A model generated the notes under the pieces. It was not told where the DNA came from. It made no database searches and saw only the letters and a program-made list of their open reading frames with translations. Positions 6,328 through 13,052 of a stretch of 64,000 bases of DNA are shown here, in pieces; within the stretch, counting starts at the first letter, position 1, and every line of letters begins with the position of its first letter. Made by a program: the position numbers and the translations under genes. Source of the DNA: an uncultured Bacteroidia bacterium (GTDB lineage Bacteria > Bacteroidota > Bacteroidia > Bacteroidales > UBA932); contig CACXNA010000008.1 in assembly GCA_902768985.1 (NCBI GenBank), forward strand, positions 1 to 64,000. The letters are read 5' to 3'.

Positions 6328-8778
6328 TTATTTCAGCTCTTTCAGCCCGGTTTCGATCTGGCTGGCAAGCGTCTTCCAGTGGGCCTGGGTGAGGGCGTCG
6401 GCGCTCTTGGCGCGAAGCGCGCGCTTGCGGATGTCGTCCAGCTGGGCGACCAGCAGGGCGCGGACGTCGGTGTTGCGCGCGGGCGCCGTGGCGGCCACTT
6501 CGAGGGCCACGGTGACGTAGCGGCGCTGCAGGAAGCGGCGGTAGCCGTCCACCTTGCCCACCTTATAAAGTTCGGAGAACACCAGGCCCTCGAGGTCGGC
6601 GAGGTACTCCTCGGGCTTGTAGTTGGACGCGTCATACTGGGCGAACTGGCCCAGGCGCGCGATTTTCGACACGCTGAGCAGGCTACTGGAGCTGATCACG
6701 TTGTTCACCAGGCGGGAGACGTAGGTGTCCGGGCGGTCGGTGAGCTCCCAGATGTAGGGGACTTTCACGAGCCAGGTCGGCTCGTGGAAGAGGTTCTCGT
6801 CCAGCCACTTCAGGGCCTCTTTCTGCCGCTCCTTCGGGACGGGGGCGTACTTGACCATGTCCGGCTGCTCGATGCTGTGGTTCGTGATGAAACGGCCGCC
6901 GATGTTGGCGGACACGTGGCCGAGATAGCGGCCGAACTGGGACACGACGGCGTCGTACATGCGGGAGACGTTCGCGTACATGTCGGCCTCCTCCTTGTTC
7001 CACTCGGGAATTTGCTGGAGGACGCGCTTGAGGTTCGCTATGCCGTAGGTGCTGGCCACCATGGCGTTGTCGCCGAGGTCCTCGGTAAGGGCGCGCGGGT
7101 CGTCGTCACGGCCTTCGCCGCCGAACCACAGGCGCGGATTCTCCGCCAGGCGGTCGATGATCACCTTGTTCCAGTAGAGCTGGTCCTCCTTCGGGGTCTT
7201 GAAATAGGTGGGCTTGTAGCCGAACTCGATGGCCCACTTGTCATAGTCGTTGATGCGGGGGTAGAGGCCGGCCTTGCCGATGTTGTCCTGGGGCTGCGCG
7301 ACGTAGTTGAAGCGGGCGTAGTCCATGATGGAGACGGTGTGGCCGTGCTCCTCCACCCAGGCCTTGTCGCGGAGTTTCTCCACGGGGGTCTGGGAGCTGG
7401 AGCCCATGTTGTGGCGCAAGCCGAGGGTGTGGCCCACCTCATGGGAGGAGACGAAGCGGATCAGGTCGCCCATCAACTCCTCGTCGAACTTGATCTTGCG
7501 GGCGCGCGGATCCACGGCGCCGGCCTGGACCTGGTACCAGTCATGGACCAGGGTCATCACGTTGTGGTACCAGCCGATGTGGCTCTCCAGGATTTCCCCG
7601 GAACGGGGATCGTGCACGTTGGGGCCGTAGGCGTTCGCGATCGGGGAGGCAAGGTAGCGGATCACGGAGAAGCGCGCATCCTCGAGGCTCATGCCCAGCT
7701 CCTCGGCATTCTCCGGCCATTCCTCGGCATGGATGGCGTTCTTCCAGCCGGCCTGCTCGAAGGCGACCTGCCAGTCGTTCACGCCGGCGATGAGGTACTT
7801 GCGCCACTGCTTCGGCGTTGCGGGGTCGATGTAGTAGATGATCGGCTTGACAGGCTCCACGAGCTCGCCGCGCTTCTGCTTCTCGACGTCCTCCGGACGG
7901 GCTTCCAGGCGCCAGCGGGTGATGAAGCGGATGTTCTTGACGGCTTGCTGGTCGTCGGAGAATTCGCTGTAGCCGCCGGCGAAATAGCCCACGCGCGGGT
8001 CGAACCAGCGCTGCTGCATCGGAGTCTCCGGGAGCAGCAGGATGGAGGTGTTCAGCACCATGGTCACCGTGCCGGCCTGGCGGCCGGCGGGCAGGTTCGT
8101 CGCGCGCTGCTGATTGTTTCCGCCGCCCTGGGGCGCGTTATAATTAAAGGTCTTCGTGACGGTGACCTCGGTATTGATCGGGTAGGTGCGGATGCTGCCG
8201 ATGAAGGAGGCGTCGCCCTTGACGCCGCCCAGGTTGTAGCCGCGCTTGTCGCCGGGGGTGAGGGAGAAAACCTGCGTGTCGCCCTCGAAGAGGCTGTTCA
8301 CCTTGATGCGCGTGGTGCCTTCGGAGCTCTTCTTTTCGGGCTTGAAGGAGGCCACGATGGGGTTCTCGGAGCTGACCTTCACGGCCTTGAAGATCTCCTG
8401 GTCCTCTGCAGCCTGGATGGACAGGACGTCGGTGCGGAGCAGGAGGTTGCCGTTGGAAGCCTTCTCCCAGTAAATCATCTGCTCATTCACTTCCTCGCCG
8501 CCGTAGTTGCCGGCGTCGACCGTATTGCTGACGAAGCGCGTCACGGCGAGCATGCGGCGCCCGAGCAGCGAGTCGGGGACTTCGAAGTACCAGTCGTTCT
8601 CATGCTGGGCCACGCCGAGCATGCCGGCGGTGAAGTTCAACTCGACGGTTTCTTCCTTCTTTTCCGTGTCCTTGGCCGCGTCTGCGGCCGGTTTATCTGC
8701 GGGCTTGCGGCCCTGGGCGCCGGCGCCCAACGAGAGGGCGAACAGGGCGACGGCGATAAGTGCGAATCTTTTCGACAT
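6328..8778 (-). CDS. Secreted zinc-dependent metalloprotease (DUF5117/DUF5118 type)
   Basis: The 816-residue protein has a signal peptide ending near GAGAQG and an Ala/Lys/Asp-rich spacer. It contains the metzincin-type zinc site HEVGHTLGLRH (H446, E447, H450, H456) followed by the methionine-turn-like SIMDYARFNY. The region before it matches the large beta-rich DUF5117-type N-terminal part and the C-terminal third the DUF4953-like part. This family is widespread in Bacteroidota as periplasmic or surface proteases of unknown substrate. Length is normal for the family (about 800-850). It is transcribed alone, divergently from the carboxylesterase. Confidence 0.92.
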   Translation of the reverse strand: MSKRFALIAVALFALSLGAGAQGRKPADKPAADAAKDTEKKEETVELNFTAGMLGVAQHENDWYFEVPDSLLGRRMLAVTRFVSNTVDAGNYGGEEVNEQMIYWEKASNGNLLLRTDVLSIQAAEDQEIFKAVKVSSENPIVASFKPEKKSSEGTTRIKVNSLFEGDTQVFSLTPGDKRGYNLGGVKGDASFIGSIRTYPINTEVTVTKTFNYNAPQGGGNNQQRATNLPAGRQAGTVTMVLNTSILLLPETPMQQRWFDPRVGYFAGGYSEFSDDQQAVKNIRFITRWRLEARPEDVEKQKRGELVEPVKPIIYYIDPATPKQWRKYLIAGVNDWQVAFEQAGWKNAIHAEEWPENAEELGMSLEDARFSVIRYLASPIANAYGPNVHDPRSGEILESHIGWYHNVMTLVHDWYQVQAGAVDPRARKIKFDEELMGDLIRFVSSHEVGHTLGLRHNMGSSSQTPVEKLRDKAWVEEHGHTVSIMDYARFNYVAQPQDNIGKAGLYPRINDYDKWAIEFGYKPTYFKTPKEDQLYWNKVIIDRLAENPRLWFGGEGRDDDPRALTEDLGDNAMVASTYGIANLKRVLQQIPEWNKEEADMYANVSRMYDAVVSQFGRYLGHVSANIGGRFITNHSIEQPDMVKYAPVPKERQKEALKWLDENLFHEPTWLVKVPYIWELTDRPDTYVSRLVNNVISSSSLLSVSKIARLGQFAQYDASNYKPEEYLADLEGLVFSELYKVGKVDGYRRFLQRRYVTVALEVAATAPARNTDVRALLVAQLDDIRKRALRAKSADALTQAHWKTLASQIETGLKELK

Positions 8779-8932
8779 AAAATTGAAAATTTGTTGTTTC
8801 AGGCCCCAAGATACTCAATTTTCGCCGTTTTACGTCATTTTGTTTTGTTTTTTGGTCATCGCATAAGTGGGCTATTGCGCGTGTGGGAACTTGTTTTTAC
8901 CTTAGGCACAGACTAAAGCTAATCCGATCGTT

Positions 8933-10453
8933 ATGAAAAAGATACTCATCCTCCTTGGCGCGCTGGCGCTGGCCGCCTGCACCGCCACTCCCGAGAACCC
9001 CGTCCTCACTGTCGAAGGCGGTCAAATTCAAGGTGTTATTCTGGATGACGCCCCCGGCGTCACCGTCTACCGCGGCATCCCGTACGCCGCGCCGCCCATC
9101 GGCGAGAACCGCTGGCGTGCGCCACAGCCGGTCGTGCCCTGGGAGGGCGTCCGCGTGTGCGACAAATTCGGCCATCCGGCCTTCCAGGCGGCCCACTACC
9201 CCGGTGGCTACACCACCGAGTGGGGCTACGGCGACGAGGCACCCTACAGCGAGGACTGCCTCTATCTGAACGTCTGGACCAAGGCCCCCGGGCAGGTGGA
9301 CAAGAAGCTGCCCGTGGCCGTATGGATCTTCGGCGGCGGCCTTCGCGAAGGCTGGGGCTCCGAACCGGAATTCGACGGTAAGAACTGGGCTGGCAAGGAT
9401 GTCGTCCTGGTGTCGTTCAACTACCGTGTGGGCCCGTTCGGCTTCTTCGCCCATCCCGAGATTTCGGCCGAGGATCCCGAGCACGCCACCGGCAACTGGG
9501 GCACGCTCGACCAGATCGCGGTCCTCAAGTGGGTCAAGAACAACATCGCCCAATTCGGCGGCGATCCCGATAACGTGATGATCTTCGGCCAGAGCGCCGG
9601 CTCGCGCAGCGTGAAGTTCCTGAGCGCCTCGCCGCTGACCAAGGGTCTCTTCAACAAGGCCGTCATCATGAGCGGCAGCGGCCTCGTGGATCCGCGCAAA
9701 CCGGCCCAGCCGATGTTCCCCGGCGCCCCGGCTCTTCCTGCGCAGCAGCAGCCGACCCTCGCCGAGGCCGAGAAGTCCGTCAAGGACGTGATGGACTGGG
9801 CGGGCCTGACCGACCTCAAGAAGATGCGCGCCGCCTCCACCGAGACGATCTACGCCGTCGGCGGTATCTACACCTCCGTCACCGGCAAGCGCAGCGTCCT
9901 CTCTGCGATGCCCATCAGCCCGTACATCGACGGCTACGTGCTGAACGAGACCTTCGACGAGGCCTGCATCGACGGCACGCTCGCGCAGGTTCCTTATATG
10001 ATCGGCTACACGCTGAACGATTCCGGCAACATGGGCGACCAGATCCGCACCTTCTGCCTCAACCGCGAGGAGATGGGCGGCAAGGCCTACGCCTACCAGT
10101 TCGCCCGGCCGCTGCCGACCGACGGCCGCCCGAACGTGCTGCAGGGCGCCTTCCACTCTTCCGACCTGTGGTTCGTCTTCAAGTCGCTGGAGCACTGCTG
10201 GCGTCCCTGGACGCAGGGCGACTGGGATCTCTCCGAGAAAATGCTGACCGCATGGTCCAATTTCGCGAAGTTCGGCGATCCGAACGGCGCGGCCGGTGCG
10301 GCTCCGCTCGGCGTTGACGGCAGCACCTGGCAGCCGTACACCGCCGCCACGCCGCAGTTCATGGTCTGGAAGCTCGACGACGCCGAGGCCGAGGCCTCCG
10401 CGATGGGCGAGCCGCTCGTAGCGCCGCGCCCGGCCTTCGGCGCCCGCCCGTAG
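8933..10453 (+). CDS. Type-B carboxylesterase family lipoprotein
   Basis: The 506-residue protein has a lipobox (LALAACTA). It shows the carboxylesterase/cholinesterase fold signatures: YRGIPYAAPPIGENRW, EDCLYLNVW, an oxyanion segment WIFGGGLREGW, the nucleophile motif FGQSAGS (Ser221) and GAFHSSDLWFVF around the catalytic His. It probably hydrolyses ester bonds on aryl or acyl substrates in the periplasm or at the surface. The usual HGGG motif reads FGGG here. A weak -7-like box (TACCTTAG) precedes it in a 154-bp AT-rich divergent region. Confidence 0.9.
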   Translation: MKKILILLGALALAACTATPENPVLTVEGGQIQGVILDDAPGVTVYRGIPYAAPPIGENRWRAPQPVVPWEGVRVCDKFGHPAFQAAHYPGGYTTEWGYGDEAPYSEDCLYLNVWTKAPGQVDKKLPVAVWIFGGGLREGWGSEPEFDGKNWAGKDVVLVSFNYRVGPFGFFAHPEISAEDPEHATGNWGTLDQIAVLKWVKNNIAQFGGDPDNVMIFGQSAGSRSVKFLSASPLTKGLFNKAVIMSGSGLVDPRKPAQPMFPGAPALPAQQQPTLAEAEKSVKDVMDWAGLTDLKKMRAASTETIYAVGGIYTSVTGKRSVLSAMPISPYIDGYVLNETFDEACIDGTLAQVPYMIGYTLNDSGNMGDQIRTFCLNREEMGGKAYAYQFARPLPTDGRPNVLQGAFHSSDLWFVFKSLEHCWRPWTQGDWDLSEKMLTAWSNFAKFGDPNGAAGAAPLGVDGSTWQPYTAATPQFMVWKLDDAEAEASAMGEPLVAPRPAFGARP

Positions 10454-10465
10454 CCCCGCTCTCCC

Positions 10466-10572
10466 GTTTGTCGCAACTTATTGATACATTGCAACTTCCA
10501 AAAGCAACTGGGCTCCCTGGGACCCAGTTACTTTTGCATCTTGCTGATAGAAAGTCTTTTATAAAAAACAGC
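10466..10572. repeat. 104-bp structured repeat, copy R1
   Basis: This is the first of three copies with identical geometry (10466-10569, 10592-10695, 12857-12960; each 104 bp). Each has a GTTTnTC start, 32 nt, a long inverted repeat, then 35 nt ending AAAAAC. In R1 the stem arms are CAAAAGCAACTGGG and CCCAGTTACTTTTG with one mismatch. The stem bases differ from R2 and R3 in a compensating way, which points to selection for the hairpin. No coding potential is seen. Confidence 0.85.
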
Positions 10573-10591
10573 TCTCTTCTATTTTAGTACT

Positions 10592-10700
10592 GTTTTTCAT
10601 AAACTACTGATTTCTTGATTGTTCTGAAAGTAACCGGGTTCCAGAGGACCCGGTTACTTTGGTAAGTTTTTGTGTTACAGAACGTTATCAAAAACAGCCC
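10592..10700. repeat. 104-bp structured repeat, copy R2
   Basis: The second copy lies 22 bp after R1 in the same orientation. The stem is a perfect 13-bp inverted repeat, AAAGTAACCGGGT (10627-10639) and ACCCGGTTACTTT (10648-10660), with an 8-nt loop. The 3' end TTATCAAAAAC is shared with R3. It ends about 30 bp before the first BlaI operator. Confidence 0.85.
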
Positions 10701-10730
10701 GAGCGCATGGCTAGGAGGGAAATGGGCGTC

Positions 10731-10746
10731 AACTAATATTTTAGTT
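10731..10746. promoter_or_regulatory. Putative BlaI-family operator 1
   Basis: AACTAATATTTTAGTT is a dyad with perfect 6-bp arms. It shares the form AACTA-N6-TAGTT with the site at 10771-10786. The two centres are exactly 40 bp apart, about four helical turns, so repressor dimers could sit on the same face. Confidence 0.65.
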
Positions 10747-10765
10747 AAGTTTTTTGCGAATTTGT

Positions 10766-10795
10766 TTTGAAACTAAAAAAATAGTTATACCTTTG
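10766..10795 (+). promoter_or_regulatory. Promoter of the BlaI/M56 operon
   Basis: TTTG (10766-10769), an 18-nt spacer and TACCTTTG (10788-10795) form a near-consensus Bacteroidota promoter. The ATG at 10821 follows after 25 nt. Operator 2 fills the spacer almost completely. Confidence 0.75.
10771..10786. promoter_or_regulatory. Putative BlaI-family operator 2, within the promoter spacer
   Basis: AACTAAAAAAATAGTT has perfect 5-bp arms and the same AACTA-N6-TAGTT form as operator 1. It lies between the -33 and -7 boxes, so bound repressor would exclude RNA polymerase. The sequence differs from the TACA/TGTA operators of Gram-positive BlaI/MecI. Confidence 0.7.
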
Positions 10796-10820
10796 TATCG
10801 AACACTAGAATCAAAACGTT

Positions 10821-11204
10821 ATGGTCAGAAAGAAAATGAACGTCGAGACGCCGCAGGAGCTGACGAAGGCGGAACTGGAGTTGATGCAGGTGATCTGGGA
10901 TAAGGAGAAGGTCCTGGTCCATGATATCCTGGAGGTGCTCCCGGAGCCGAAGCCGGCGTACAACACTGTGTCGACGATAGTCCGCATCCTGGAACAGAAG
11001 GGCTTCGTGGGCCACAAGGCGTATGGCCGAACCTATGAGTACTTCCCCCTCGTGTCCAAGGAGGCTTACACGCAGCGGTACATGACCACCGTGCTGGACA
11101 ACTTCTTTGACGGCTCGCTGAGCCGCCTGGTGAGCTTCTTCTCCGAGCAGGAGTCCATTCCGGCCGGCGAGGTGAACGAGATCCTCAACATGCTGAAAAA
11201 ATGA
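10821..11204 (+). CDS. BlaI/MecI/CopY-family transcriptional repressor
   Basis: The 127-residue protein has the winged-helix pattern of the family: LTKAELELMQVIWDKEKVLVHDILEVL followed by AYNTVSTIVRILEQKGFVGHKAYGRTYEYFPLVS, which covers the recognition helix and wing. The C-terminal part is the dimer helix region. BlaI proteins bind dyads and are inactivated when their partner M56 protease senses a signal. The stop overlaps the next ATG by 4 nt (ATGA at 11201-11204), so the two are co-translated. Two matching dyads in its own promoter suggest autorepression. Confidence 0.95.
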   Translation: MVRKKMNVETPQELTKAELELMQVIWDKEKVLVHDILEVLPEPKPAYNTVSTIVRILEQKGFVGHKAYGRTYEYFPLVSKEAYTQRYMTTVLDNFFDGSLSRLVSFFSEQESIPAGEVNEILNMLKK

Positions 11205-12808
11205 AACCCGCAGGCATATATATGTTGGAAGTGATCGTCTGCAGCGGCCTGCTGCTGGCGTTCTATCAGTTCCTTCTGGCGCGGAAGGTCCCGTACCGGG
11301 CCGCCCGCCGCTTCCTGCTGGCGTCGGCGCTGCTGTCGTTGCTGATCCCGGCGCTGCGCCTGCCCATCCTGCCGGCGGAAACGGTGTACCTGACGATCCC
11401 CGTGGGCGCGGAGCCGGCAGGCCCGAGCGCCCCGGCGGCGGAGGCCGCGGCGCCGGTCGAGGTCGCGGCGGCGGAGGCGTTCCCCTGGAACGCGGTCCTC
11501 GCCGCACTGTACGGCGCCGTGGTCGTGCTGCTGCTCGCGGTGCTCGTCCGCAACCTGGTCCGCATTCGCCGCTTGCGGCAAGCCTCCCGGCTCACGCCGC
11601 TGCGCGACTACACGCTCGCGGAGCACCCGCGCGTCCAGTCCCCGTTCTCCTTCTGGCGCACCATCTTCCTCCTGCGGGAGGAGCGCCCCGACGCAAATCA
11701 GCGGGCGATGATCGTCGCGCACGAAGCCGCGCACATCCGCCACCGCCACTCGCGCGACAAGGTCGCACTGGGCGTCCTAAAGGCGCTCTGCTGGTTCAAC
11801 CCCTTCTTCTGGATGATGGAGCGGATGCTCTCGGAAGTGCAGGAGTACGAGGCCGACGAGGACGTGTTGCGTGCAGGCTATTCTGTTGACAACTATAGAC
11901 TTGCTATATTCAAACAACTCTTTGGTTATTATCCGGATTTAACCTCTGGGCTTAGTCATTCACTCACTAAAAAACGCTTTACCATGATGAATCAAGCTCC
12001 GAGAGGTTCCCTCTCCTGGCTGCGCTTCGGCGCGGCGCTCCCCCTGTTTGCCGGGCTGCTGATCGCCTTCGGCGCCACCGCCCGACCTGCTTCCCCTGCA
12101 CCGCAGAGCTCTGATCAAGCCCTTGTGGAGCATGACAAAGTTATTCGAATCGAAATTTCCTCTGGCTCCGAAGTTGTCCAGGTCGACGGCGAGACCGTGG
12201 CCCTGAAAGACCTCAAACCCTACCTCGAGAACCTGATTTCCACCGAAGGTCCGGTCCAGTGCATCTCCATCCTCGGCGACGAGAACGCCAAGATGGGTAT
12301 CTTGAACGACGTCAAGGACGTGCTGCGCGCGATCGGGCAGCTGAAGATCATGTACACCGCGCCGAAAGGACCCGCCGTCGAGCGCCGTATGCCGCCGCCT
12401 GTAGGCGTGAACGGCACCGTCACACTGACGGAAGCGCTGCAAGGCGTCGACCGCAACAACATCCTTCCGGTGCGGATTAACTCCTCCGACAAGATCCTGG
12501 CCGGCACGACCGTGATCATAGACGATCAGCATTTGCTGGACCTCAGCAAAGAATTCATTCGGGATCATGCGCCCAAGGCAATCTTAACGCTACAAATGGA
12601 TAGGGGTAGTTCTTATTCGACGTACTACGACGTCCAGCGGCTGCTCAAGCAGGCTTACGACGAGGTCCGCGACGAGCAGGCGCGCAGCCAGTACGGCAAG
12701 CCTCTCGCGGAACTGACGCGGGACGAGTTGGAGACTGTCTGGATGGCCTTTCCTTTGAACATCGCCGAGGCGGAAAGCACCAACCGCCCGCAGTCGAGGG
12801 TTCGCTAG
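11201..12808 (+). CDS. M56-family (BlaR1-like) membrane metallopeptidase with ExbD-like C-terminal region
   Basis: The 535-residue protein has two N-terminal membrane helices (about 8-28 and 37-56), another at 98-118, then the zinc protease motif HEAAH (174-178) with downstream EYEADED (215-221). A further helix lies near 276-294. After it comes a periplasmic part not found in BlaR1: two segments like the ExbD periplasmic domain, about 315-388 (ISILGDENAKMGILNDVKDV) and about 419-527 (LQMDRGSSYSTYYDVQRLLK to FPLNIAEAES). The second closely resembles the C-terminus of Bacteroidota ExbD. M56 proteins fused to TonB-like tails are known in this phylum; an ExbD-like tail suggests coupling to TonB/ExbBD energy or signal transfer. 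No penicillin-binding sensor domain is present. Confidence 0.88.
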   Translation: MKPAGIYMLEVIVCSGLLLAFYQFLLARKVPYRAARRFLLASALLSLLIPALRLPILPAETVYLTIPVGAEPAGPSAPAAEAAAPVEVAAAEAFPWNAVLAALYGAVVVLLLAVLVRNLVRIRRLRQASRLTPLRDYTLAEHPRVQSPFSFWRTIFLLREERPDANQRAMIVAHEAAHIRHRHSRDKVALGVLKALCWFNPFFWMMERMLSEVQEYEADEDVLRAGYSVDNYRLAIFKQLFGYYPDLTSGLSHSLTKKRFTMMNQAPRGSLSWLRFGAALPLFAGLLIAFGATARPASPAPQSSDQALVEHDKVIRIEISSGSEVVQVDGETVALKDLKPYLENLISTEGPVQCISILGDENAKMGILNDVKDVLRAIGQLKIMYTAPKGPAVERRMPPPVGVNGTVTLTEALQGVDRNNILPVRINSSDKILAGTTVIIDDQHLLDLSKEFIRDHAPKAILTLQMDRGSSYSTYYDVQRLLKQAYDEVRDEQARSQYGKPLAELTRDELETVWMAFPLNIAEAESTNRPQSRVR

Positions 12809-12856
12809 CTTTTGGAGGCGACCCCGGCGCTTCCCGCCCCGGGCCCAGCCGGCACC

Positions 12857-12965
12857 GTTTTTCGCAAATCGCTGATATAAAGGTTATTCTGAAAGTAACC
12901 GGGGACCAGAGTCCCCGGTTACTTTCGTATTTTACTGAGCGCCAGATTATTATCAAAAACGTCCC
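12857..12965. repeat. 104-bp structured repeat, copy R3
   Basis: This third copy lies downstream of the M56 gene. Its stem is a perfect 15-bp inverted repeat, AAAGTAACCGGGGAC (12892-12906) and GTCCCCGGTTACTTT (12911-12925), with loop CAGA. Flanks align to R2 without gaps. The rest of the 244-bp gap before hrpB holds only the hrpB promoter. Confidence 0.85.
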
Positions 12966-13017
12966 GCCTACGCAAAACCTCAGGCATCCGGCCTGTGGTG
13001 AACCGGTTCGGGCCATT

Positions 13018-13047
13018 TTTGAGGATGGAGATTATTCCGTACCTTTG
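13018..13047 (+). promoter_or_regulatory. hrpB promoter
   Basis: TTTG (13018-13021), an 18-nt spacer and TACCTTTG (13040-13047) make a near-consensus promoter. The first ATG is at 13053, only 6 nt after the -7 box, so the transcript should be leaderless or nearly so. A GTG at 13047 overlaps the -7 box and is unlikely to be the start. Confidence 0.75.
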
Positions 13048-13052
13048 TGTGT

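Noticed and set aside
6379-8916. An 845-codon frame opposite the metalloprotease, and similar long antisense frames at 3274-4860, 33803-36730, 36730-39123, 47734-49623 and 49547-52753
   Set aside because: Each mirrors a well-supported gene on the other strand and shows the Val/Gly/His/Asp-rich composition typical of shadow frames.
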